A stretch of 13,273 nucleotides of DNA, taken from contig DEPV01000052.1 of NCBI GenBank assembly GCA_002358955.1, positions 1 through 13,273 of the forward strand, in the 5' to 3' direction. This DNA comes from Erysipelothrix sp. UBA3383. GTDB lineage: Bacteria; Bacillota_I; Bacilli_A; Erysipelotrichales; Erysipelotrichaceae. Position 1 is the first letter of the stretch; each line of letters begins with the position of its first letter. The position numbers were made by a program, and so were the translations under genes. Positions 1 through 6,341 of the stretch are shown here, one piece after another. Below the pieces are notes generated by a model. It was not told the DNA's origin. It saw nothing but the letters and a program-made list of their open reading frames with translations, and searched no databases.

Positions 1-1218
1 GGTGCTCGTGTTGTTAAAGTCTTCAACTATGAAGATAAAGCCATTGAAGCATTTGACAAGATTAATGAAGAACTATTTGATGCATCTTTCAAAGCTAATA
101 AATTTGCAAATATCCTGATGCCAGTTGTTGGTAACTTAGGAAACATTTCATTTGTGCTTGTTGCAATGTTGGGGGGATTGCTTACGGTTAAAGGATGGGG
201 TGGTCTAACCATTGGAGCACTGGCATCATTCTTAACTTTAAACCGTTCATTCAACGGACCCCTATCTCAAGTATCACAACAACTGAACTCAGTAATTATG
301 GCGATGGCCGGAGCAGAGCGTATCTTTGGACTTCTGGATGAACCAGTAGAGATTGATGAAGGACGTGTTACTCTGGTTAATGCTCAGTATGAGAATGGTG
401 AATTGGTTCAAACTGAAGCTCAAACCGATATTTGGGCATGGTTGCATCCACGTGATCATGCAGAGTCTGAATTGGTATTGTTGCAAGGGGATGTTCGTTT
501 CCAAGATGTGAACTTCTCTTATGTACCGGGTAAACGCGTCTTAAATGATATTAATCTGTTTGCAAAACCAGGGCAAAAGATTGCCTTTGTTGGTGCAACT
601 GGTGCTGGTAAAACAACCATCACCAACCTTATCAACCGATTCTATGATATTGAATCTGGTTCGATTACCTATGATGGCATTGATATTAAGCTCATCAAGA
701 AAGATGACTTGCGTCGTTCTTTAGGAATTGTACTTCAAGATACAAACTTATTTACAGGTACTATTAAAGACAATATTAAATATGCATCTCCATTTGCTAC
801 GGATGATGAAGTGGTTGCTGCAGCTAAATTAGCCAATGCTCACCACTTCATTGAACACCTGGAGCATGGCTATGATACGATTCTGACACACAGTGGTGCT
901 TCCTTATCACAAGGACAGCGTCAATTACTATCCATTGCACGTGCTGCACTGGCAAACTCACCCGTACTAATCCTAGATGAGGCTACCTCATCCATTGACT
1001 CTCAAACAGAGAAACATGTACAGGCAGGAATGGACCAATTGATGGAAGGGCGAACTACCTTTGTAATTGCCCACCGTTTAAGTACCATTAAGAACTCAGA
1101 TGTGATTATGGTATTGGATCATGGTCGTATTATTGAACGTGGTAACCACGATTCCTTACTTGAAGAAAAAGGAATTTACTACCAACTGTATACCGGTGCT
1201 TTAGAAAACGCCGAATAA
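1..1218 (+). CDS. ABC exporter half-transporter (fused permease and ATPase), 5' end cut off
   Basis: The reading frame is open from base 1, so the window holds the last 405 residues of a protein usually near 600; the first ATG in frame (118) is internal. It begins in the transmembrane domain (GARVVKVFNYE, typical of type IV exporters), with two hydrophobic segments at about residues 37-63 and 68-90. The ATPase domain follows from about 160: Walker A GATGAGKT (198-205), Q-loop Gln246, signature LSQGQ (302-306), Walker B LILDE with catalytic Glu327, D-loop SSID and H-loop His358. A linker of about 45 residues between the domains (with WAWLHP) is longer than usual; I recall similar linkers in heterodimeric multidrug exporters. 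The complete catalytic glutamate fits the consensus-site half of such a pair, so the partner may lie just upstream, outside the window. Substrate unknown. A terminator follows directly. Confidence 0.93.
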   Translation, partial: GARVVKVFNYEDKAIEAFDKINEELFDASFKANKFANILMPVVGNLGNISFVLVAMLGGLLTVKGWGGLTIGALASFLTLNRSFNGPLSQVSQQLNSVIMAMAGAERIFGLLDEPVEIDEGRVTLVNAQYENGELVQTEAQTDIWAWLHPRDHAESELVLLQGDVRFQDVNFSYVPGKRVLNDINLFAKPGQKIAFVGATGAGKTTITNLINRFYDIESGSITYDGIDIKLIKKDDLRRSLGIVLQDTNLFTGTIKDNIKYASPFATDDEVVAAAKLANAHHFIEHLEHGYDTILTHSGASLSQGQRQLLSIARAALANSPVLILDEATSSIDSQTEKHVQAGMDQLMEGRTTFVIAHRLSTIKNSDVIMVLDHGRIIERGNHDSLLEEKGIYYQLYTGALENAE

Positions 1219-1223
1219 TGATG

Positions 1224-1256
1224 AAACTTCAGATCACATAAGGTCTGAAGTTTTTT
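1224..1256 (+). terminator. Intrinsic terminator of the ABC exporter unit
   Basis: Stem AACTTCAGATC (1225-1235) pairs with GGTCTGAAGTT (1242-1252) across a six-base loop, with one G-T wobble, and runs into six T (1251-1256). It begins a few bases after the stop codon. Confidence 0.9.
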
Positions 1257-1321
1257 AAACGAATTGACTTCAATGCAGTGTATTTAATCTTAGAAAAGAC
1301 CAAATACTCCTCATTAGGATG

Positions 1322-1347
1322 AAAAGAGCGTCTTGAGATGCTTTTTT
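1322..1347 (+). terminator. Second, orphan terminator-like hairpin upstream of gltX
   Basis: AAAAGAGCGTC (1322-1332) pairs with GATGCTTTTTT (1337-1347) around loop TTGA, with two G-T wobbles, ending in a six-T run. It lies after the ABC terminator and before the gltX promoter, so no visible gene needs it. It may be a backup terminator, or end a short transcript from a weak TTGACT at 1264-1269. Confidence 0.6.
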
Positions 1348-1362
1348 ATCGTTCTTGATGCA

Positions 1363-1390
1363 CTGAAAGTGAAAATAATCATGTTATAAT
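1363..1390 (+). promoter_or_regulatory. Sigma-A promoter of the gltX operon (extended -10)
   Basis: A perfect -10 TATAAT lies at 1385-1390, with TG one base upstream (1382-1383) as an extended -10. The weak -35 CTGAAA (1363-1368) is 16 bases upstream. The predicted start near 1397 gives a leader of about 24 bases with GAAAGAGG (1405-1412) as the ribosome binding site. Confidence 0.75.
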
Positions 1391-1420
1391 ATATAGGATA
1401 TTTTGAAAGAGGTTTTATTT

Positions 1421-2863
1421 ATGAAAAAAGTAAGAGTTAGATATGCACCAAGTCCGACAGGATTTTTACATATTGGAAATGCGCGAACAGCATTGTTTGA
1501 CTATCTGATCGCTAAGCACTATGGCGGAGACTTCATTCTACGTATTGAAGATACTGACATTGAGCGTAATGTTGAAGGTGGAGAAGAATCACAAATCAAG
1601 TATATGGAGTGGCTGGGAATTACTGCAGATGAATCACCTGCAAACCCAAATCCAAAGTATGCACCTTATCGTCAAATGGAGCGTCTTGATATTTATGTAA
1701 AATACACTCAAGAACTGCTCGATCGTAAGCTAGCATATAAGTGCTACTGTACTTCAGAAGAATTAGAAGAAGACTACCAAGCACAAAAAGCAGCAGGTCA
1801 TGCATCAACACGTTATTCACAAAAATGTTTACACTTATCCGATGAAGAAAAAGCAGAAAACGAAAAGAATGGCAAACCATTCTCTGTAAGACTGCAAGTC
1901 CCTACAGAGGGTGTTTACACATTTGATGATATGGTTCGTGGAGAAATTACATTCGAAGGGAAAGACATTGGTGACTGGGTCATTCAAAAGACAAATGGCA
2001 TTCCAACTTATAATTATGCTGTTGTCATTGATGATCACCTAATGGACATTACTCATGTTTTCCGTGGGGAAGAACACATCTCAAACACACCTCGTCAAAT
2101 GATGGTTTTTGAAATGTTGGGATGGGATATTCCACGTTATGGTCATATGACACTGATTGTTAATGAAGAGGGTAAAAAGTTATCCAAACGTGATAACTCA
2201 GTGATGCAGTACATCTCACAATATGAGGAGTCTGGTTACCTACCGCATGCTATGTTTAACTTCATGTCACTTTTAGGTTGGTCATATCCAGGTGAAAAAG
2301 AAATCTTTACAAAAGAAGAAATTATTGAAGCATTCGACGAAACTCGTTTATCAAAATCACCTTCTATGTTTGATGTTCAGAAATTAACATGGATGAACCA
2401 CCAATACATGAAGGAAATGGAAGATGCTGCTTGGTTAGACTTTGTTAAACCATTTGCGGCAAAAGCACATGATCTTGATGCACATGATTCAGAGTGGGTT
2501 GATATGTGTCTATTACTGTATAAAGACCAATGTGAATACGGGGCTCAAATTGGAGACCTTATTAGCATGTTCTTTACACAACCAGTATTAACAGAAGCAG
2601 TTCAGGAAGTTCTGGACTGGGAAACAACACCAGCTGTTGCAAAAGCATTCTTAGATCACTTACCAAGTGAGTGGACTGTAGATAACTTAAGAGCAGCATT
2701 CAATGAAGCTAAAACAGTTTCTGGCGTTAAAGGAAAAGCTTTATTCATGGGACTTCGTGTTGCAGGTACCCACCATACAGCAGGGCCTGATTTAATGTCA
2801 GCACTTTACCTGATGGGTGAAGAAGCGGTTAAACAACGCTTAGAAAACTATGTTAAGCTATAA
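1421..2863 (+). CDS. gltX: Glutamyl-tRNA synthetase
   Basis: This class I aminoacyl-tRNA synthetase charges tRNA(Glu) with glutamate in the cytoplasm; in lineages lacking GlnRS it also makes Glu-tRNA(Gln) for the amidotransferase. The ATP-site motif reads HIGN (17-20) and the KMSKS-type loop KLSKR (253-257). The zinc ligands of the bacterial enzyme are all present as CxC (Cys108, Cys110) and CxH (Cys136, His138). At 480 residues it has the normal bacterial length. A TTG at 1403 is also in frame, but ATG 1421 is preferred: it follows GAAAGAGG by 8 bases and starts directly with MKKVRVRYAPSPTG, the usual N-terminus. It is first of three overlapping genes; its last 14 bases are shared with the start of the HD phosphohydrolase gene. 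Confidence 0.97.
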   Translation: MKKVRVRYAPSPTGFLHIGNARTALFDYLIAKHYGGDFILRIEDTDIERNVEGGEESQIKYMEWLGITADESPANPNPKYAPYRQMERLDIYVKYTQELLDRKLAYKCYCTSEELEEDYQAQKAAGHASTRYSQKCLHLSDEEKAENEKNGKPFSVRLQVPTEGVYTFDDMVRGEITFEGKDIGDWVIQKTNGIPTYNYAVVIDDHLMDITHVFRGEEHISNTPRQMMVFEMLGWDIPRYGHMTLIVNEEGKKLSKRDNSVMQYISQYEESGYLPHAMFNFMSLLGWSYPGEKEIFTKEEIIEAFDETRLSKSPSMFDVQKLTWMNHQYMKEMEDAAWLDFVKPFAAKAHDLDAHDSEWVDMCLLLYKDQCEYGAQIGDLISMFFTQPVLTEAVQEVLDWETTPAVAKAFLDHLPSEWTVDNLRAAFNEAKTVSGVKGKALFMGLRVAGTHHTAGPDLMSALYLMGEEAVKQRLENYVKL

Positions 2864-4088
2864 AAGAACACAAGAAGAGAAGGTCATGCGTGATCCGGTT
2901 CACGGCTACATCCATGTCCATTATCAAGTCATTTGGGACTTAATTAACGCTAAAGAGTTCCAAAGACTGCGTCGTATTCATCAGTTGGGTGGTACCTATC
3001 AGGTTTATCATACCGCTGAGCACTCACGCTTCTCACATTCTTTAGGGGTTTATGAAGTGGTTCGATTGATGATTGAGACCATTGAAAACCTCAAGGATGT
3101 TTTAAGTGAGTTTGAACAGGTGGCACTGCTGTGTGCTGGTTTATTGCATGATTTAGGACACGGTCCGTACTCTCATGCATTTGAATCGGTTACCCAGGTC
3201 AATCATGAGGCCATCACATCACGTATCATTTTAGAAGATACTACGGATGTTAATCGAATCCTTAAAGCCCATGATGACCGTTTACCAGAGTTTGTGGATA
3301 GCATCATCAACCATACAGCAGAGCGTAAATTACTCACGCAGATCATTTCATCCCAATTGGATGCTGATCGTATGGATTATCTACTGCGTGATTCCTACTT
3401 TACAGGGGTATCATACGGAGAGTTTGATTTATTTCGCATCTTAAGAACTTTAAAACTGGTGAATGATCGTTTGGTGATTAAGGAAAGTGGTATCCATGCT
3501 GTGGAGGACTACATCATGGCGCGTTACCAGATGTACTGGCAGGTTTACCTGCATCCAACCTCACGCAGTTTTGAAGGGATTCTACAAGCTTTATTCAAAC
3601 GCATGCGCGAGTGTTATGAAGTGGATTCATCACTCCTTGATGATGTCGCATTCTTTAAACCCTTTTTAAAGGGAGAGGCGATTAGTCTACAGGCTCATTA
3701 TGAATTGGATGAGGCAGCATGTAACTATGGGTTTATGAGTCTCACTCGATCACAAGATCCAATTCTAAAAGATTTATCATCACGCTTGTTAAATCGTCAT
3801 TTATTCCAGTATGTGGATTATATTGATGACAAGATGATGAATGATCTTATTGATGAGGTTGCACAAGCGGGATTTGATCCGCAATACTATTGTCTTAAAG
3901 ACTTTATGTTCCAAGTACTCTATACTCCCTATGAAGAATCCAATGGCATTGGTATGGAAGTATTAAGTCCTGATGGAACACTGAAAGAATTATCCAAAGC
4001 CAGCAGTATTGTACGTGGCTTTGTAGAAGGAAATCATAAAGAAGATCGTAAGATTTTCTTTCCTAGAGAGGTGCATTATGAACAGTAA
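2850..4088 (+). CDS. HD-domain phosphohydrolase, dNTP triphosphohydrolase-like (YwfO/SAMHD1-type)
   Basis: A cytoplasmic metal-dependent HD phosphohydrolase of 412 residues. The N-terminal signature KVMRDPVHGYIHV and EHSRFSHSLGVYE match the YwfO/EF1143 family, whose studied members hydrolyse dNTPs; that activity is carried over by family and not shown here. The candidate metal site is complete: His63, His100-Asp101 in LLHDLGHG, and the DADRMDYL motif (Asp171/Asp173). The start at 2850 lies inside gltX and has no clear ribosome binding site, which suggests translation coupled to gltX. ATG 2886 has purine-rich AGAGAAGG only two bases away, and starting there would lose the short N-terminal segment usual in relatives, so 2850 is preferred, with some doubt. 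The 3' end overlaps the aminopeptidase gene by 11 bases. Confidence 0.9.
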   Translation: MLSYKRTQEEKVMRDPVHGYIHVHYQVIWDLINAKEFQRLRRIHQLGGTYQVYHTAEHSRFSHSLGVYEVVRLMIETIENLKDVLSEFEQVALLCAGLLHDLGHGPYSHAFESVTQVNHEAITSRIILEDTTDVNRILKAHDDRLPEFVDSIINHTAERKLLTQIISSQLDADRMDYLLRDSYFTGVSYGEFDLFRILRTLKLVNDRLVIKESGIHAVEDYIMARYQMYWQVYLHPTSRSFEGILQALFKRMRECYEVDSSLLDDVAFFKPFLKGEAISLQAHYELDEAACNYGFMSLTRSQDPILKDLSSRLLNRHLFQYVDYIDDKMMNDLIDEVAQAGFDPQYYCLKDFMFQVLYTPYEESNGIGMEVLSPDGTLKELSKASSIVRGFVEGNHKEDRKIFFPREVHYEQ

Positions 4089-5301
4089 AACATATACAGC
4101 ATTAAGAGAACGTTTTTTAGGTAAGCTCCAAGAGAATACCGTTAACTTTATATTCAGTGGTGTTCCCATTCGTAAAAGTGCAGACTCCACTTATGGATTT
4201 GAGAGTAACCGTAACTTTACTTACCTAACTGGTATTGAAGAGGAAGCAGCACTATTAGTAGTGGATAAACGCGATGACTCAGTGGTCCTGTTTATTCGTG
4301 ATATTGATCCTTTTAAAGAGAAGTGGATGGGGTATTTCATTCAACCTGAAGTAGCACGTGTTATTTCTGGCATTGATGATGTTCGATTCATGAGTGAATT
4401 TGATGCCTACATTAAGGAAGTTGTTGAAAGTGATGTTGTGATTGGATTGGACTTTGATCATGATGTGATTTCAGAAGAGTTTTTAGCAGGGCCTTATGCA
4501 ATGCTTGAAGAACTTGAGGAAGATCGAGTTGTTGATATCTTTCCTACATTGATGGCATGTCGTATGATTAAGCATCCTGATGAAGTGGATGCAATTAAGC
4601 ATGCTTTAAAGGTTACCAATGATGCCATCTTAGGAGCATTAGAAGAAATGCATCCGGGTAAAAATGAAAATGATCTAGCGGCACGCTTTCAATATGAAGG
4701 TATGAAGCAAGCGGGTGACTTGATGTTTGATACTATTATGGCATCAGGAGCCAATGCAGTGGTTCTACACTACATTTCAAACAACGCACCCCTAGTAGAT
4801 GGAGAATTAATTCTATTTGACCTGGGGATTCGTGTGAACCGTTATGGTGGGGATATTTCAAGAACATTCCCAATTAATGGTACCTTCACAGAGCAGCAAG
4901 CAATGGTTTATCAAGCGGTACTGGATTGTTTCCATGCGATCAATACAGCGGCTCGACCAGGTGTTTCTCTGCTTGATCTGAATGAATTAGCAAAAGAACA
5001 CCTTGCACAATCTTTAAAAACTATGGGACTGATTGAGCGATCAGAGGATGTGGATCAGTATTACTACCACAGTATTGGTCACTCATTGGGTCTTGATACC
5101 CATGATGTATGGATTGGACGTGACCACTTATTAGAAGCGGGTCATGTTATTACCAATGAGCCAGGACTTTACATTAAAGAGTGGGGTATTGGAATCCGTA
5201 TTGAAACCGATCTCTTGATTACTGAAGATGGTAATGAAGATCTCGCACCGTTTATCATTCGTGAGATTGATGAGATTGAAGCATTTCTTAAAAATCGTTA
5301 A
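4078..5301 (+). CDS. pepP: Xaa-Pro aminopeptidase, M24 family
   Basis: This metallopeptidase is expected to remove an N-terminal residue preceding proline in cytoplasmic peptides. Residues about 1-165 form the creatinase-type N domain (GFESNRNFTYLTGIEEEAALL resembles PepP). The C-terminal pita-bread domain holds all five metal ligands: Asp248 (LFDLG), Asp259 (GDISRTFP), His335 (SIGHSLGLDTHD), Glu361 (NEPGLYI) and Glu376 (IRIETD). Length (407) is slightly below E. coli PepP. PepQ-type dipeptidase is the main alternative; the long N domain and GLDTHDVW favour PepP. The start overlaps the HD gene by 11 bases and has GAGAGG six bases upstream. It is the last gene of the gltX operon, with a strong terminator beyond it. 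Its link to tRNA charging is not obvious from sequence. Confidence 0.9.
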   Translation: MNSKTYTALRERFLGKLQENTVNFIFSGVPIRKSADSTYGFESNRNFTYLTGIEEEAALLVVDKRDDSVVLFIRDIDPFKEKWMGYFIQPEVARVISGIDDVRFMSEFDAYIKEVVESDVVIGLDFDHDVISEEFLAGPYAMLEELEEDRVVDIFPTLMACRMIKHPDEVDAIKHALKVTNDAILGALEEMHPGKNENDLAARFQYEGMKQAGDLMFDTIMASGANAVVLHYISNNAPLVDGELILFDLGIRVNRYGGDISRTFPINGTFTEQQAMVYQAVLDCFHAINTAARPGVSLLDLNELAKEHLAQSLKTMGLIERSEDVDQYYYHSIGHSLGLDTHDVWIGRDHLLEAGHVITNEPGLYIKEWGIGIRIETDLLITEDGNEDLAPFIIREIDEIEAFLKNR

Positions 5302-5312
5302 AAATAATACAC

Positions 5313-5340
5313 AGTCTTCTTAAAATTAAGAAGACTTTTT
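5313..5340 (+). terminator. Intrinsic terminator of the gltX operon
   Basis: AGTCTTCTTAA (5313-5323) is an exact complement of TTAAGAAGACT (5326-5336), followed by five T. The innermost pairs would open, giving a loop of about six bases. It starts 12 bases after the pepP stop. Confidence 0.9.
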
Positions 5341-5373
5341 AATACACAAAAGTGATATACAACATAATATTTA

Positions 5374-5419
5374 GAAAGCAAATGAGTGAAATAAAGGCTT
5401 TTACTTGACTTTTGCTTTC
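5374..5419 (+). repeat. Perfect 9-bp inverted repeat overlapping the DUF1934-rpoE promoter
   Basis: GAAAGCAAA (5374-5382) and TTTGCTTTC (5411-5419) are exact reverse complements separated by 28 bases. The right arm fills the first part of the -35/-10 spacer and the left arm is just upstream of the -35. It is upstream of the predicted start, so it acts as RNA only in read-through transcripts; as DNA it could be a paired operator. Confidence 0.5.
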
Positions 5420-5432
5420 AAATACATATAAT
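5405..5432 (+). promoter_or_regulatory. Sigma-A promoter of the DUF1934-rpoE operon
   Basis: The -35 TTGACT (5405-5410) and perfect -10 TATAAT (5427-5432) are separated by 16 bases. The start is predicted near 5439, ten bases before AGGAGG. Confidence 0.85.
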
Positions 5433-5455
5433 TCAAGAGTAAATACTTAGGAGGA

Positions 5456-5839
5456 ATGCTTATCTTAGGAACAATTAAAGTAACCCAGAAGTCACAAGAT
5501 GGCTCAATTAAGACTGTGGATAAACACGGTGAACGTTTGGAAATGGGGAATGCATTGCGTTATTCTTATATGGAAGAATCCGGTGCTCATGTACTATTAG
5601 ATATTAGTGACTCTGTAGTGTCTTTACGAAGAAGAGATCAAGGCTTGACTCTGGCCGTATTTGATAAAAATAATACAACAGAGATGAGTGTCCATTCAGA
5701 ACATGGTGTGGTTAAGTTTAATATTAAGGTTCTCCGACTTGATATGAGTGATCACCAAGTGTTAATACAGTATGATTTATATCACCTTAATGAGGTTGTA
5801 GGTCAGCATGTATTCAATATGGACTGGAAGGTAGGATAA
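5456..5839 (+). CDS. DUF1934 (YwiB-like) small beta-barrel protein
   Basis: The 127-residue product is rich in alternating hydrophobic beta strands and resembles the DUF1934/YwiB family: an N-terminal IKVTQK strand, the RYSYMEESG stretch, SVVSLRRRDQG, an EHGVVKFNIKV strand and a final LIQYDLYHLN strand. Family members are small calycin-like barrels with no established function, so none is assigned. No signal peptide or membrane segment is seen, so it should be cytoplasmic. It is first in a two-gene operon with rpoE (delta), four bases upstream. The start is uncertain: AGGAGG (5449-5454) is only one base from ATG 5456, much closer than normal. No other standard start codon lies in frame nearby; near-cognate ATC (5462) sits seven bases from AGGAGG, and ATT (5474) follows a second TTAGGA by five. 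Confidence 0.72.
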   Translation: MLILGTIKVTQKSQDGSIKTVDKHGERLEMGNALRYSYMEESGAHVLLDISDSVVSLRRRDQGLTLAVFDKNNTTEMSVHSEHGVVKFNIKVLRLDMSDHQVLIQYDLYHLNEVVGQHVFNMDWKVG

Positions 5840-5843
5840 TGAT

Positions 5844-6161
5844 ATGTCATCAAAATCATTAACAGATGTAGCTTACGATAAACTACACAAAAGAAAAAGA
5901 GAAGTATTCTTTCCAAACTTATGGAAAGAAGTAGCAGAAGATGCTGGTATGGATGAGGGTATGGCTAAAAAACGTATGGCTTCATTCTATAACGCATTGA
6001 TGATGGATTCACGATTCATCTCTCTTGAAGGCAATAAATGGGATTTACGTCAAAGACAATCACTTGAAAGTCTAATGATTGATCCTGATTTAATTGACGA
6101 AAATGATAACGAAGTCGACTATGAAGATTTCGGACCAATTCAAACAACTGAAGAAGACTAA
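5844..6161 (+). CDS. rpoE: DNA-directed RNA polymerase delta subunit
   Basis: Delta is the Firmicutes-specific accessory subunit of RNA polymerase; in B. subtilis it speeds core recycling and alters open-complex stability and sensitivity to the initiating NTP. Residues about 4-70 match the HARE-HTH fold (SLTDVAYDKLHKRKR, FFPNLWKEVAEDAG, RMASFYNALMMDSRFISL, KWDLR). The acidic C-terminus is short: residues 80-105 contain 12 Asp or Glu, whereas the B. subtilis tail runs to about 90 residues, so the protein is only 105 long. The position directly before pyrG is the conserved Firmicutes arrangement and supports the call. AGGA lies seven bases before the ATG. A terminator separates it from pyrG. 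The CTP-sensing leader of pyrG acts at initiation, where delta could matter, but that link is speculation. Confidence 0.88.
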   Translation: MSSKSLTDVAYDKLHKRKREVFFPNLWKEVAEDAGMDEGMAKKRMASFYNALMMDSRFISLEGNKWDLRQRQSLESLMIDPDLIDENDNEVDYEDFGPIQTTEED

Positions 6162-6164
6162 CAG

Positions 6165-6198
6165 CACTGTGGGTTTTAGCGACCCATAGTGTTTTTTT
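6165..6198 (+). terminator. Intrinsic terminator of the DUF1934-rpoE operon
   Basis: CACTGTGGGT (6165-6174) pairs with ACCCATAGTG (6182-6191) with one G-T wobble around a seven-base loop, followed by seven T (6192-6198). Confidence 0.92.
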
Positions 6199-6236
6199 AT
6201 GATAATAAAAAAATTCTAAACTTAGGATAATATGGG

Positions 6237-6265
6237 TTGAAGCATCTGTTCTTGTTTGTTAAAAT
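6237..6265 (+). promoter_or_regulatory. pyrG promoter, predicted to initiate at GGGC
   Basis: The -35 TTGAAG (6237-6242) and -10 TAAAAT (6260-6265) have the ideal 17-base spacer and put +1 at G6272, the first base of GGGC. A 7-3-7 palindrome, TTTGTTA (6255-6261) with TAACAAA (6265-6271), covers the -10 and ends at -1. An alternative promoter further up (TAGGAT at 6223-6228, start near GGGTT at 6234) is less convincing. Confidence 0.7.
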
Positions 6266-6271
6266 AACAAA

Positions 6272-6306
6272 GGGCAGATGGCTTCCAAAATTATTTGGGA
6301 GCTTTT
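6272..6306 (+). promoter_or_regulatory. pyrG leader: CTP-sensing attenuator by G slippage
   Basis: The predicted transcript begins GGGCAGAUGGCUUCC. Nine base pairs link 6281-6289 (GCTTCCAAA) to 6294-6302 (TTTGGGAGC) around loop ATTA, followed by TTTT: an intrinsic terminator before the pyrG start. In B. subtilis pyrG, low CTP stalls polymerase before the first C, G residues are added repeatedly, and the poly-G 5' end pairs with the pyrimidine-rich upstream arm of the terminator, allowing read-through. All parts are present here: GGG then C at +4, and CUUCC (6282-6286) as the poly-G target. The mechanism is inferred from that precedent. Confidence 0.75.
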
Positions 6307-6341
6307 ATTGTGTTTACTTGATAAAAAAAAGGAGGGCTATC

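Noticed and set aside
1257..1420. T-box leader before gltX
   Set aside because: The gap has a terminator-like hairpin, but I see no T-box sequence (the TGGN bulge context), and the gltX promoter lies downstream of the hairpin.
6255..6271. Rex-type operator TTGTTA/TAACAA at the pyrG -10
   Set aside because: The half-sites are too close (three-base centre), and the element is already explained in part by the TAAAAT -10.
6237..6341. N-terminal extension of pyrG from ATG 6237
   Set aside because: The extension covers the promoter, attenuator and ribosome binding site and has no similarity to CTP synthase; ATG 6342 gives the standard N-terminus.
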